The notes beneath the pieces were generated by a model. That model made no database searches, was not told where the DNA came from, and saw only the letters and a list, made by a program, of their open reading frames with translations. A DNA stretch of 64,000 nucleotides from Aquimarina mytili (GTDB lineage: Bacteria > Bacteroidota > Bacteroidia > Flavobacteriales > Flavobacteriaceae), in contig NZ_JAERQJ010000006.1 of assembly GCF_016735115.1 (NCBI RefSeq), forward strand, positions 278,023 through 342,022. The letters are read 5' to 3'. The translations under genes and the position numbers were made by a program. Shown here one piece after another: positions 38,943-48,768 of this stretch. Each line of letters opens with the position of its first letter. Position 1 is the first letter of the stretch.

Positions 38943-40958
38943 TTATAATTGCTTAATTTTTTTCAGCTTAGCTTTCCAGAGCTCTAAAGTTTCTCTATGT
39001 TTTTCTATATTTTTCTGTACTTCTTTTACCAGAGGATTATCATCTTTAGTATTTTTGAAGAACTGAAGGTTGTTTTCTAACTGACGAATTTCCCCATTAA
39101 CATCGTCAATCTTTTTACGAATAAAACTTTGTTCATTTTTTAAAGCTCTATCATCGCTTTGATTGGATAATGTATTTAATTTATTTTCGTATTTAATAAG
39201 TTCAGTTTCTTTACGGCTTAAATTAAGTTGCTGGAAAAGGGTGTCTAAAACCTTATTATATTCTGATTCAATATTTTTCTTTTTATATGGAACTCTACCT
39301 AAGGTCTTCCAGGTTGCAATATTTTCTTTTATGGTATTAAGATCTGCCTCGGTATCTCCTGAGAGTTTTAACTCCTTAAGAGCATCAATATGAGCTTGTT
39401 TTTTCTCAAGAGATGCAATTTCTTCTTTGTTTGCTTCATTTCTTTCGGCATGCAAACGATCAAAATACGAATTGCATGCTTCTTTAAATCTTTTCCATAT
39501 ACGATCACTATCTTTGCGAGGGACATGACCAATTTTTTTCCAATCTGCCTGAATCTTTTTCATTAAAGGAGTAGTAGCAGCCATATCTTCGCTATCCTTA
39601 TTATCTTCAGCAATTTTGATCAGCTCCATCTTTTTATTAAGATTCTCAAACTGTTCTTTTTTAAGACTTTTATAGAACGCATTTTTATTGCGATTAAAAT
39701 CTCTTACGGCAGTTTTAAACTGACTCCAGGTTTCTTCATTTACATTAGAAGGAACTTTACCTGCCTTGAAAAACTCTTCTCTTAAAGCTTCAATTTCTTT
39801 TATTTTTTGCTGCCAACCACTATGATTATGAGGGTGCGTAGAGCTAACTTCAATTATTTTTGCAATAATACTTTGTTTTGCTTCGAGGTTTTTTTCGTAA
39901 ACTTTATCAAGCTCTTTGAAGTATTTTTGACGGTTTTCATGGATTTGTTTGGTCAGAGCGCTAAATTTTTCCCAAATAGGCTCTCTATACTCTTTACCAA
40001 CAGGTCCAAGATCTTCTTTCCACATTTTATGAAGTAGCTGTAACTCTCTAAAAGCCCTGTTTACATCAGTTTCCTGGGCTAATTCGGTGGCTCGTTCTAT
40101 AATTTTAAGCTTTTGCTCTAGGTTATGCTTAAAATCAAGATCTCTAAACTCTCTGTTTAGATGCAAAAAGTCATAAAAATTTTCGGTATGATGATGGTAG
40201 GTGTTCCAAACAGTATTGTATTTGTCTCTTGGGATTGCACCTGCATTACGCCATCTTTCCTGAATGCTTTTAAAATGATTGTAGGTTGTATTTATATTTT
40301 CATCAACATTAAGAAGGCCTTTTAATTCTTCAATCAATTCTAACCTTCGTTTAAGGTTTTCTTGTAGATCTTTTTTTAGATTTTGATAATACGCGTTACG
40401 CTTTTCTTTGTAATCAAAATATACCGAGTTGAATTCTTTTTTTAGGGGCGTAGAATAATAGAAGTCAATAATATCACCACCATCAGCTAAAAACTCTTCT
40501 TTTTTTTGCTCTACTTCTTCGTTAAATTTTTCGTTGAATTCACTTTTAATTTCTTCTACATGCTCTTTTATCGCCTGTATTTTTTCTGATTTAATAAGAT
40601 ATCGAAGTTCCTTAACGAGTTCTTCTTTGTCCATTGCATGATAATCTTTCTTTTCTATATCATGCCGTTCTATAGTGCTTTCGTCTTCACTGTGTTCTGC
40701 AACAGCTTCATCCATTTGATTTTGAACATGATCATGACTGTCCTCTGAAGTATCTTCTTCAGAAGAAACATTAGTGTCATCATTAGATTTTTTAGTTTCG
40801 GCTTCTAAAACTTCTATTTTGGGGTTATCAGCTTTAGTTTCTTCAGTTGTGGATGACTCTTGATCAGTATCGATAGTGTTTTCAGATTTTGTTTCTAAAG
40901 TTTCTATCTTATTTTCTTTCTCTCCATCTGCCTGAGGCAGGTTATCACGTGTTGGCAT
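38943..40958 (-). CDS. DUF349 repeat protein
   Basis: 671 residues, highly charged. The first 110 are acidic and rich in Ser/Thr, likely disordered. From about 160 there are five copies of a roughly 70-residue DUF349 helical unit with a core like RWRNAGAIPRDKYNTVW, WKKIGHVPRKDSDRIWKRF and WKTLGRVPYKKK, and the C-terminal 80 residues are a long coiled coil. No catalytic motif. Function unknown; DUF349 proteins are widespread in Bacteroidota and in some Actinobacteria. A terminator separates it from aroE upstream. Confidence 0.9.
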   Translation of the reverse strand: MPTRDNLPQADGEKENKIETLETKSENTIDTDQESSTTEETKADNPKIEVLEAETKKSNDDTNVSSEEDTSEDSHDHVQNQMDEAVAEHSEDESTIERHDIEKKDYHAMDKEELVKELRYLIKSEKIQAIKEHVEEIKSEFNEKFNEEVEQKKEEFLADGGDIIDFYYSTPLKKEFNSVYFDYKEKRNAYYQNLKKDLQENLKRRLELIEELKGLLNVDENINTTYNHFKSIQERWRNAGAIPRDKYNTVWNTYHHHTENFYDFLHLNREFRDLDFKHNLEQKLKIIERATELAQETDVNRAFRELQLLHKMWKEDLGPVGKEYREPIWEKFSALTKQIHENRQKYFKELDKVYEKNLEAKQSIIAKIIEVSSTHPHNHSGWQQKIKEIEALREEFFKAGKVPSNVNEETWSQFKTAVRDFNRNKNAFYKSLKKEQFENLNKKMELIKIAEDNKDSEDMAATTPLMKKIQADWKKIGHVPRKDSDRIWKRFKEACNSYFDRLHAERNEANKEEIASLEKKQAHIDALKELKLSGDTEADLNTIKENIATWKTLGRVPYKKKNIESEYNKVLDTLFQQLNLSRKETELIKYENKLNTLSNQSDDRALKNEQSFIRKKIDDVNGEIRQLENNLQFFKNTKDDNPLVKEVQKNIEKHRETLELWKAKLKKIKQL

Positions 40959-41046
40959 TGTGTAAACGTTTTTGTTTGTGTGAGCTCAGATACCATTATT
41001 TTTTTCAAAACAGGTATATTCAATGACTAAGATACTAACATATTAG

Positions 41047-41073
41047 AAAACCTCAAAGTTATTGAGGCGTTTT
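41047..41073 (-). terminator. Intrinsic terminator after aroE
   Basis: On the minus strand CCTCAA pairs with TTGAGG around a five-base loop and is followed by TTTT; AAAA/TTTT flanks extend the stem. It closes the DUF368-DUF368-aroE unit. Confidence 0.8.
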
Positions 41074-41127
41074 AGGAGTTTCTTACACTTGTATATAAGA
41101 TGTTATATTGAAAATTAGGATTAGAAA

Positions 41128-41859
41128 TTAATCATTCCAGATTTTCCATGATTTTTCAGCTTGTAAAATTAGCATTTGCAATCCATTCGTAGTTTTTGCT
41201 CCTTTTTCTTGCCCTTTTTTCATAAATGTGGTTTGATCCGGATTGTAAATTAGATCGTACAATACATGGTTTTTGGTAAGGTGTTCATATGGGATATCCG
41301 GATAATAATCAACATTGGGGTGAGTGCCTAAAGGAGTGCAATTGATGATCAATTTATATTCTCTAATAATGTCTTCGTCAAGATCATTGTAGCTCAGTTC
41401 ATTAAAATCTGGGTTTCGGGATACAAATGTATAGTGTATATTTAATCGATCTAAGGCATAAGCAATAGCTTTTGAAGCTCCACCAGTACCTAAAATTAAG
41501 GCCTTTTTTATAGTCTTGTTTAGCAATGGTTTTAAAGATTCTGTAAAGCCATAATAATCACTATTGTACCCTATTGATTGCTGATTTTCATCAAACTTAA
41601 TTACGTTAACAGCACCAATTTCTTTTGCAATAGGATCGAGATGATCTAAGTACGAAATCACATCTTCTTTATAAGGAATTGTTACATTTAGGCCTTTAAT
41701 GCTGGTATTTTCTTTAATCTGTCTTAATTCTTCAATGTGTTTGAGATCAAAGTTGTTATATTGGCAATCAAGATTTTCTTTTTCAAACTTTTCGGAAAAA
41801 TAATTTCTAGAAAAAGAATAGCCAATATCTCTTCCTAATAAACCATATATTTTTATCAT
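41128..41859 (-). CDS. aroE: Shikimate dehydrogenase
   Basis: 243 residues from the ATG at 41859; the start 14 codons earlier lacks family similarity, whereas MIKIYGLLGRDIGYSFSRNYF is the canonical AroE start, with Ser in the shikimate site. Other motifs are NVTIPYKEDV (Lys catalytic) and the NADP site LGTGGASKAIAYAL, plus NCTPLGTHP. It catalyses NADPH-dependent reduction of 3-dehydroshikimate in aromatic amino acid synthesis. It overlaps the DUF368 stop by 4 bases (ATGA), so it is translationally coupled to that gene. The rest of the aro pathway is not here. Confidence 0.95.
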   Translation of the reverse strand: MIKIYGLLGRDIGYSFSRNYFSEKFEKENLDCQYNNFDLKHIEELRQIKENTSIKGLNVTIPYKEDVISYLDHLDPIAKEIGAVNVIKFDENQQSIGYNSDYYGFTESLKPLLNKTIKKALILGTGGASKAIAYALDRLNIHYTFVSRNPDFNELSYNDLDEDIIREYKLIINCTPLGTHPNVDYYPDIPYEHLTKNHVLYDLIYNPDQTTFMKKGQEKGAKTTNGLQMLILQAEKSWKIWND

Positions 41860-42881
41860 TTTGAATTTTTTAAAGTTCTTTGACCATACCATTCTAACCA
41901 CAAAACAATAGCAATTCCTATTAGAATAAATACGATACCTATATAGGTTTCTAAAGTTAAAAAATCGGGAAGGTAACGATCATAATTATCCAATATGAGG
42001 TTACCTTCCGTATCAACTAATTTATTGCCTAAAGTGTCAACTTTGTATATTTTATTTTTCCAGGGCCATACGACCCCTAATGAACCTGTAATAAACCCGA
42101 TTATTGAGGCAAACGTTGCCGTTTTGTATCGTTTTAGTACAAAACCTAAAAAGTGTGATAGTGTAACGAGACCGGTTAAGGATCCTATACTAAACACAAT
42201 AAGGACTTTCAATAGTCTTATTCTTTTTGCATTTTCAAGAAAAGATAGATCCCAGCGTATCAGGTCTGCTATAGTGTCATACAGAGCATTTACAGAATCT
42301 ACCAGCAAAAGCACATAATTCCCTAATAAAATTAAAATAAAAGAGCCAGATAACCCAGGCAGTGTCATACCAGAAACACCAATAATTCCACAGATAAAAA
42401 CAAACCACAGATTATCATTTTCTTTGGCGGGGTCTAATAGACTAATACTAATTCCGGCTATGGTACCTATAGTGATTAAAAAAATATTTCGCTTGCTCCA
42501 GTCATTAAAATCTTTTACGATATAATATATAGAACCCACGATCATACCGAAAAAAGAGGCCCATACATACAATTCATAATGTATAATAAGGTAATCTAGA
42601 ATTTTAGAAACGCTAAAATAACTGATCAACATTCCCAAAATAAGTAGTCCTAGAAATCGGCCATTGATATATCTCCAGAAGCTATTAAACCTAAAATTAA
42701 TAAACAATTTAAATGCTTTTAGATTTATTTTCTGGAGCGAATAAATGAATTCTTCGTAAAAACCTGCAACAAAGGCAACTACACCTCCAGAAACTCCAGG
42801 TACTTTATTCGCAGCACCCATGGCAAGACCTTTGATAACGAGAAATATTCTATCAGTAAAAGTTCTGGTACTTTGTTGCAT
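41856..42881 (-). CDS. DUF368 membrane protein, copy A
   Basis: 341-residue polytopic membrane protein. It has the DUF368 hallmark KGLAMGAANKVPGVSGGVVAFVAGFYEEFI near the N-terminus and GVSGMTLPGLSGSFILILLG in the middle, and about eight helices. DUF368 proteins have been linked to flipping of undecaprenyl phosphate in later work on related families; here it is only a family-level hint. It is 3 bases downstream of the second DUF368 gene and 4 bases overlapping aroE. Confidence 0.88.
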   Translation of the reverse strand: MQQSTRTFTDRIFLVIKGLAMGAANKVPGVSGGVVAFVAGFYEEFIYSLQKINLKAFKLFINFRFNSFWRYINGRFLGLLILGMLISYFSVSKILDYLIIHYELYVWASFFGMIVGSIYYIVKDFNDWSKRNIFLITIGTIAGISISLLDPAKENDNLWFVFICGIIGVSGMTLPGLSGSFILILLGNYVLLLVDSVNALYDTIADLIRWDLSFLENAKRIRLLKVLIVFSIGSLTGLVTLSHFLGFVLKRYKTATFASIIGFITGSLGVVWPWKNKIYKVDTLGNKLVDTEGNLILDNYDRYLPDFLTLETYIGIVFILIGIAIVLWLEWYGQRTLKNSK

Positions 42882-42884
42882 AGG

Positions 42885-43850
42885 TTATTCAGCTTTTTTT
42901 ACAGCAAGGCGTTCTAAGATAAGAATTAATAAAAAACCTATGGCAATAAATAACAGCACCCAGATGATCTTTGGATCACCATCAAAATTATTGGGAAGTA
43001 TGCTTTTTTCAATATACGGTACTTTGAGTCCTTCAGAATTTATTCTCCAGGATACTACTTTTTTCCAAGGCCAAAGTTTATTTAGAGAACCTATCATAAA
43101 GCCAGTAAGTATTGCAAGTGTGGTGTTTTTGTGATGTTTAAACATCCAATTAAGTACTTTAGAAAACAATTTCAAACCAGTTATTGCACCTATAGCAATA
43201 ATTGCTATCTTATAAATGGCTTGCCATAAGAGATCAAAGTCCATAGAAATTAACCCTTCTCGAAGTTGATTAAGAATGTCTATAAAAGTTTGATATGCTC
43301 CTAAGATAAGAAGTATAAAGGCACCAGATACTCCAGGTAGTATCATAGCAATGATGGCGATAAATCCACAAAACAAAAGGTATATGTTATTTTCTGGAGA
43401 AGCTATAGGTTCTGCAATAGTGATTAGATATGAAATAACTGCGGCGATCAGGATACCAATAAATACTTTAGGTCTCCATTGTGTAATTTGTTTTCCGATA
43501 TATATAATACTTGCAAGTACTAATCCAAAGAAAAATGCCCATAATAATAAAGGTTCATTGTGTAGTAGCCATTTTATAATCTTTGCCAGTGATAAAATGC
43601 TAATGGCAATACCTAAGAAGAGAGTAGAGAGAAAAGAGAGATTATACGTTCTCCAGGCATTTAAGAAGCCTTCTTTTTTCCATACAGTAAAGAAAGAGAA
43701 ATTTAGAGTATTTATGGTTTCTATTAATTCTTCATAGATTCCGGATATAAAAGCTATTGTTCCTCCTGAAACTCCAGGAACTACATCTGCAGCTCCCATG
43801 GCAAGGCCTTTTAGAGAAATAACTAGGTAGTCCTTAAGACTTCTTTGCAT
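42885..43850 (-). CDS. DUF368 membrane protein, copy B
   Basis: 321 residues from the ATG at 43850, before MQRSLKDYLVISLKGLAMGA; an earlier ATG 15 codons upstream is less likely. Similar in plan to copy A: KGLAMGAADVVPGVSGGTIAFISGIYEELI near the start and LILPGVSGAFILLILGAY in the middle, so the two arose by tandem duplication and then diverged. Both are polytopic inner-membrane proteins. First gene of the DUF368-DUF368-aroE operon; a -7 box lies 33 bases upstream. Confidence 0.88.
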   Translation of the reverse strand: MQRSLKDYLVISLKGLAMGAADVVPGVSGGTIAFISGIYEELIETINTLNFSFFTVWKKEGFLNAWRTYNLSFLSTLFLGIAISILSLAKIIKWLLHNEPLLLWAFFFGLVLASIIYIGKQITQWRPKVFIGILIAAVISYLITIAEPIASPENNIYLLFCGFIAIIAMILPGVSGAFILLILGAYQTFIDILNQLREGLISMDFDLLWQAIYKIAIIAIGAITGLKLFSKVLNWMFKHHKNTTLAILTGFMIGSLNKLWPWKKVVSWRINSEGLKVPYIEKSILPNNFDGDPKIIWVLLFIAIGFLLILILERLAVKKAE

Positions 43851-43882
43851 TCGAACTATTTTTTTGCGATTTGTATTCAAAA

Positions 43883-43890
43883 CAAATGTA
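43883..43890 (-). promoter_or_regulatory. Probable -7 element of the DUF368-aroE operon
   Basis: TACATTTG on the minus strand fits TAnnTTTG and ends about 32 bases before the ATG at 43850. No TTG at the standard -33 distance. Confidence 0.45.
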
Positions 43891-43929
43891 TGCAAAACTT
43901 AATAGAAAAAAAGAAGTCTTTTTTTGAAA

Positions 43930-45318
43930 TTACTGATACTCTGAAATAATATTTCGAACCAAAGTAAGGTTAAAAACTTTTTCAAAAAGTTCTTCTAATA
44001 CAATATGATACTCATAATCTTGTTCTAGAGCCTTTCGGATATGGTATTCGCCTTTTTCGAAATCTTGCATTTCGTAATATATTCCGGCTAATCTATATTG
44101 TATTTCTGCATTTTCCGGATAAAATTCTAGAGCCTGATATAGATTTTGTATTGCAGCATCAGATTCGCCAAGAAATCTAAGAATATCAGAGCGATTTAAC
44201 CAGGTTTCTAATTCGTAGTTGCCCAGTTCGAGTGCTTTTCGATACCCTCTTTCGGCTTCTTCAAAAAAAGCTAACCTATTATTTATTTTAGCATATCGCT
44301 TCCAGTATAATACATTTTCCCCATCAATATTGATTGCTTTGTTGGTATAATACAAGGCTTTTTGATAGTTGCGCTGGCGTAGATAAAAATCAGTAATAGC
44401 AATCCATCCTTTATCTAATAATGGGTCTTCATGTACTGTTTTAGAAAAATGTTGAATAGCTAAATCATCATTGCCTAATTTTTCATGACATTTTCCGATT
44501 CTTAATAATGCAAATGAAGTAGGATCGTCTAACTCTAAAGTAATGCGATAATTTTCTATAGCCTCATTATAGCGTTTTAGTTTTTCAAGTACTTTACCTT
44601 TTTCTAAATATGCTCCAATAAAGTATTCATCACTTATAATTGCAAAGTCGAAAGCAGCCAGGGCTTTTTCATATTCTTTTAAATCATAATATTGTTTACC
44701 TACCTGATGCCAGGCAACTTCACAATACGGATTTTTATTAAGAAACATATTAAGGTATTCTATAGCTTCTTGGTGTTGCTCTAGAAAATCAAAGCAATAG
44801 ATAATGTTATAAAGTGCAGAATAATCCTGTTCATCGGCTTCAAGGCACCTCATGAAGTTGATTTTTGCATTTTCAAAATCATCCATAAAGAGGTACTCCA
44901 TTCCAATAAGGGAGTATACATCTGCCACATCATTAGTATAGCTTAGCGCCATCATCAATAGCTCTATAGCTTTGATATGATTATTTTGCTTGGATAGGAT
45001 ATTAGCTTTTTGGATATAAATCTCTTCGTTTTCAGGTTCTAATGCATGTAATTGAGCCAAAAGATTGTCTGCTTTTTCCAAACGATCTTCAAAAACCAAA
45101 ACTTCTACTTGTAAGAGTTTTAGGTTTACAGAAGATGGATGTTGAGAAAGACCAAGAGATATTGCTTTTTTTGCCTTAGCTATTTTTCCGTTTTCCAGGT
45201 AGTGATGAATAATAGATTCAAACTCATCAGAATCAAAAAATTTAACGTCATTAGATCTCAGCATAGACTCGTATCGAGTAATTGAGAAATTATTTTCTTC
45301 TTCGCGGTTAAACTTCAT
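43930..45318 (-). CDS. Tetratricopeptide repeat protein
   Basis: 462 residues made largely of at least ten TPR helix-turn-helix units with the familiar A/G-Y-x-P and G-x-x-Y patterns (for example AIQHFSKTVHEDPLLDKGW and ALAAFDFAIISDEYFIGAYLEKGKVLEKLKRYNEAIENY). No signal peptide; cytoplasmic or membrane-associated scaffold. The N-terminal 45 residues are a separate region. Partners are unknown. It follows the 324-base empty gap at 45319-45642 and precedes the DUF368 operon on the same strand. Confidence 0.9.
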   Translation of the reverse strand: MKFNREEENNFSITRYESMLRSNDVKFFDSDEFESIIHHYLENGKIAKAKKAISLGLSQHPSSVNLKLLQVEVLVFEDRLEKADNLLAQLHALEPENEEIYIQKANILSKQNNHIKAIELLMMALSYTNDVADVYSLIGMEYLFMDDFENAKINFMRCLEADEQDYSALYNIIYCFDFLEQHQEAIEYLNMFLNKNPYCEVAWHQVGKQYYDLKEYEKALAAFDFAIISDEYFIGAYLEKGKVLEKLKRYNEAIENYRITLELDDPTSFALLRIGKCHEKLGNDDLAIQHFSKTVHEDPLLDKGWIAITDFYLRQRNYQKALYYTNKAINIDGENVLYWKRYAKINNRLAFFEEAERGYRKALELGNYELETWLNRSDILRFLGESDAAIQNLYQALEFYPENAEIQYRLAGIYYEMQDFEKGEYHIRKALEQDYEYHIVLEELFEKVFNLTLVRNIISEYQ

Positions 45319-45642
45319 ACACGTTCTTTAAAGATGCGAAATAAATTATAGGAGTACTATTGATTACTTTTTTCCCTTATACGTCACAATAGTAAAATAC
45401 TACAATACTCAATTTATTTTCGCATTATTGATTTCCTCAAGTATTAAAATTACAAATGAAATTGAATGATTGAACTTCAGGAATCAATTGTTTTTAACAA
45501 ACTAATTAACAAAATATGTACCATTAATTATTAATGGCATTGAGTTTAACAATTGAGTAAGCTATTATATTTGATATAGTCGTCATTCTGTGAAGATACA
45601 CTACTAAAGATAAGGTTTTTAGATGATATCTGGGGTAGATTT
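45319..45642. other. Gene-free gap, 324 bases
   Basis: AT-rich spacer between two minus-strand genes. A palindrome of CCATTAAT-T-ATTAATGG is at about 45523-45539. No tRNA, terminator with a T-run or TAnnTTTG box that would place a promoter clearly was found. Confidence 0.5.
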
Positions 45643-46836
45643 TTATATTTTTTTGCTATCCTTCACTTCATCCAAAACAGAAAGAATAATGTCACAACCT
45701 TCTCTGATTTCTTGTTCAGATACCGTTAGAGGGGGCGTGATACGTATAGCTTTAGGTTCAAAAAGTAGCCAAAATAGGATTAGACCTTTATCCTGACATC
45801 TTATTATAATATCATTAGTTATTTCTGCAGAAGACGTAATAATAGCCAACATCAATCCCAATCCTCTTATTTCCTCAATTAGAGGATGTATTAATAAGGA
45901 TCTGAACAATTTTTCTTTTTCTAAAGAAGCTGCCATTACGTCACTGTCGGTAACCTCTTGTAATGTTGCCAAAGCGGCAGCTGCAATGACTGGGTTTCCT
46001 CCAAAAGTAGTAATATGGCCTAATTTAGGGTTATCCTGAAGTTGATCCATCATTGCTGTCGAAGCGGTAAAGGCCCCGATAGGTAATCCTCCTCCCATAC
46101 CTTTTCCCATAACAACAATATCAGGAGTAATATTATAATTTTGAAAACCAAATAGTTTTCCTGTTCTACCAAATCCAGGTTGTATTTCGTCTAATATCAA
46201 AAGAGCTCCAACATCATCACATCGTTTTCTAACCTTTTTTAGAAAATTGTTCTTTGGTTCAATAAATCCTGCACCACCTTGTATGGTTTCAAGAATTACG
46301 GCCGCCGTTTTTTTTGTAATTTTTTTTAAATCTTCCTCTTCATTAAAAGATATGAAATGAACATCTGGAATTAAAGGCCTAAAGGCTTGTTTACGTTCTT
46401 CAAAGCCCATAACACTCATGGACCCCATGGTATTTCCATGATAGGCTTGTCTGGCGGCGATAATTTGACTGCGTCCTGTAACTCTTCGTGCTAATTTTAA
46501 AGATCCTTCAATGGCTTCGGTTCCTGAATTAGTAAGGTACGTTTTTTCTAAAGGATCGGGAAGGTTAGAGGCTAATAGTTTGGCTAGAGATACAGCTGGT
46601 TGTTGGATATATTCTCCATACACCATGACGTGCAAGTACTTGTCTAATTGTTCTTTTATGGCACTAACAACCTTTGGGTGCCTATGCCCAAGACTGCAAG
46701 CCGATACGCCAGCGACAAAATCCAGATATTTTTTTCCGTCTGTAGCATATATATATGTGCCCTCGGCATGAGAAACCTCCATTGCCAAAGGATGTGGTGT
46801 TGTTTGTGCCTGGTATTTGAAAAAATCTTTTTTCAA
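45643..46836 (-). CDS. Class III aminotransferase (ornithine/acetylornithine type)
   Basis: 397 residues of the PLP-dependent fold type I class III. Motifs: YLTNSGTEAIEGSLKLAR near 98-115, ILDEIQPGFGRTG with the Asp that binds the pyridine N, and VVMGKGMGGGLPIGAF with the Schiff-base Lys. It is closest by eye to the ArgD/RocD/GabT group; with no arg genes nearby the substrate is open. The start is TTG at 46836, since no ATG or GTG is near and KKDFFKYQAQTTPHPL is the conserved family start. It is 54 bases after the OstA-like gene. Confidence 0.9.
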   Translation of the reverse strand: MKKDFFKYQAQTTPHPLAMEVSHAEGTYIYATDGKKYLDFVAGVSACSLGHRHPKVVSAIKEQLDKYLHVMVYGEYIQQPAVSLAKLLASNLPDPLEKTYLTNSGTEAIEGSLKLARRVTGRSQIIAARQAYHGNTMGSMSVMGFEERKQAFRPLIPDVHFISFNEEEDLKKITKKTAAVILETIQGGAGFIEPKNNFLKKVRKRCDDVGALLILDEIQPGFGRTGKLFGFQNYNITPDIVVMGKGMGGGLPIGAFTASTAMMDQLQDNPKLGHITTFGGNPVIAAAALATLQEVTDSDVMAASLEKEKLFRSLLIHPLIEEIRGLGLMLAIITSSAEITNDIIIRCQDKGLILFWLLFEPKAIRITPPLTVSEQEIREGCDIILSVLDEVKDSKKI

Positions 46837-46890
46837 AGTTGATCTGTAGATACTTTTGAGTAATTTGATGTATATATAGTATTAGCACAA

Positions 46891-48768
46891 CTATTGACTA
46901 CTAATCTTAATGCTATCTCTTATTTCTTTTTTAGGATATTGTAAAGTGGTCACTGTTATACTATCTCTTTGTTTAGCAGTACGATTAAGATCCTGATCCA
47001 TAAAAGAGGTTTTCTTTTTTGTCTTTTTCTTTTCTGAATCAATTTGTTCTTTTATTTCTTTTTTTGGAAGTATTGAATCTAATTGTTCATTTGACTCTTT
47101 GAGCTCAGCATCTTTAAGTTCTTGTTCTAAGAGTCGAGAGCCTTCAGATTTGTTGTCTTCGATACGTTTTATAGTTTCTTCATCAAAGAAATCGGCTTCA
47201 TCTTCTGGTAAAGGGATTCCTTTTATTTTAATAAGTTTGGGTGGCGATTCTCCTCTAAAAAGATCTGATTTGCTATTGATACGTTCATCACCACGCCAAT
47301 TAAAACCGGAGAGCTCCCTGGCATTTAGGGGTAAATCAATTTCTCTGTATAAAGTGCCATCAATATTTTGATAATAATAGACATCTTCAATCTCTTGATT
47401 ATTTAGTAACAATTTAATGGAACTAGAGAGCACTTTATTAATCCCTATTAGTTTAAGGTTACCTTCACTTTCCCTTTGATAAAAAATGGTTTCTGTGTTT
47501 TTATCAATATCTACCTGATAGATTTCATTGTCTTTAAATAACCCATAGAGGATTTGCCCTTTTACCTGATTATAACCAGCTTTTAAGGTATCTTCTTGAG
47601 CAAGAAAGGCATTTTGATATACTACAAGCGAATCCAACTTTTCCGTTTCGGTGTTCGAAATGATTTTTATCGTATCACCAGTCATTTGATTTCTTTGAGC
47701 CCAAAGAATCGGTCTGCCAATAAGCTTTGTATATCCAGTGGTTTGATCTACATTAATCGAATCACTCTTACCGCTCATGTTAATTTTATATATTCTTACA
47801 TCATAGAACCCTTTCATGATTCTCTTTTCGGGTTTTCCTGTTACCATCAGGGTATCACTATGGATAAATATAGAATCTTTTTCTTGTAATGTTGCGGCTA
47901 GCGCTCTTTTGGTAATAAAAACAGAGTCTTTATCTTTAAATACCTCTGCATAATGTCCTGTGATTACTGAATTATTAGCAGTATCCAATACTTTTATATT
48001 ATTGGTTGCAGATGCAAATTGGGCAGCACTATTATAAAAAATACTATCGCCAAAAACGGTACGCTTATCATAGTCGATTCGAGCATTCTTAATTGCATAT
48101 CCTGTTTTAACTTCTGTATCATAAAACCCGCGTTCACAATATAGAGTACTTTCTTTTCCTTTCACTGTAGAAGGGCCATAAAGGTAAAAATGATCAAGCT
48201 CAGGGAAATAATCCAGGCGATCAGAATCAATTGTGTTTTCTGGGTTTACTACTTTTACATTGGTATTAAAAGAAAATTGATCTCTATCCATAAAATAACG
48301 ACCAATCTTACTGGTTAGTGTATTATTTGCAGAGTCTTTAACAGTTCCTCCACTACGATAATATGCCTGCTGCTTTAATCTGTCAAAAAATAAGGTATCC
48401 GTTCGCAATGTATTTGATGGGGTTTCCATAAATACATCATCACTGGCATATGCAAATTGGGTATTACCATTATACTCTGCATATTTGCTTATCATAGAAA
48501 TGGTATCTCCTTGTTTCATTTTTACATTACCGAAAGCTCTAACAAATTTATCCTCGCCATAGTGTACGGCTTGATCACACCAGATCTCAACTCCTTCATG
48601 TTGCATATAAACTTGTGTATCCACTTTAGCTAATATTGTTGCGCCAGGAAATCTGTTTTCATCTTTGATTGTTCGATCAGATTTAACTTTGATTTGTTTT
48701 CCTTCCTGTGCAAATGCGCTTATAGAAAATAGAAAAGAGATAAATATATAGAATAGTATGTTTTTCAA
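46891..48768 (-). CDS. OstA-like LPS-transport protein
   Basis: 625 residues with an N-terminal signal peptide (about 1-20, ending AFA-Q). It has beta-strand repeats like the OstA/LptA periplasmic bridge: DRTIKDENRFPGATILAKVDTQVYMQHEGVEIWCDQAVHYGEDKFVRAFGNV, with repeated AxYYRSGGT/YASDDVFMET-type strands. In Bacteroidota such proteins are thought to carry LPS from the inner to the outer membrane with LptD, though no LptD partner is here. The C-terminus is charged and Lys/Glu-rich. The start codon is TTG at 48768; no ATG or GTG is in frame nearby. Confidence 0.86.
   Translation of the reverse strand: MKNILFYIFISFLFSISAFAQEGKQIKVKSDRTIKDENRFPGATILAKVDTQVYMQHEGVEIWCDQAVHYGEDKFVRAFGNVKMKQGDTISMISKYAEYNGNTQFAYASDDVFMETPSNTLRTDTLFFDRLKQQAYYRSGGTVKDSANNTLTSKIGRYFMDRDQFSFNTNVKVVNPENTIDSDRLDYFPELDHFYLYGPSTVKGKESTLYCERGFYDTEVKTGYAIKNARIDYDKRTVFGDSIFYNSAAQFASATNNIKVLDTANNSVITGHYAEVFKDKDSVFITKRALAATLQEKDSIFIHSDTLMVTGKPEKRIMKGFYDVRIYKINMSGKSDSINVDQTTGYTKLIGRPILWAQRNQMTGDTIKIISNTETEKLDSLVVYQNAFLAQEDTLKAGYNQVKGQILYGLFKDNEIYQVDIDKNTETIFYQRESEGNLKLIGINKVLSSSIKLLLNNQEIEDVYYYQNIDGTLYREIDLPLNARELSGFNWRGDERINSKSDLFRGESPPKLIKIKGIPLPEDEADFFDEETIKRIEDNKSEGSRLLEQELKDAELKESNEQLDSILPKKEIKEQIDSEKKKTKKKTSFMDQDLNRTAKQRDSITVTTLQYPKKEIRDSIKISSQ

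Noticed and set aside
45319..45642. tRNA or small RNA in the 324-base gap
   Set aside because: No cloverleaf, T-loop sequence or CCA end was seen, and only one short palindrome is present.
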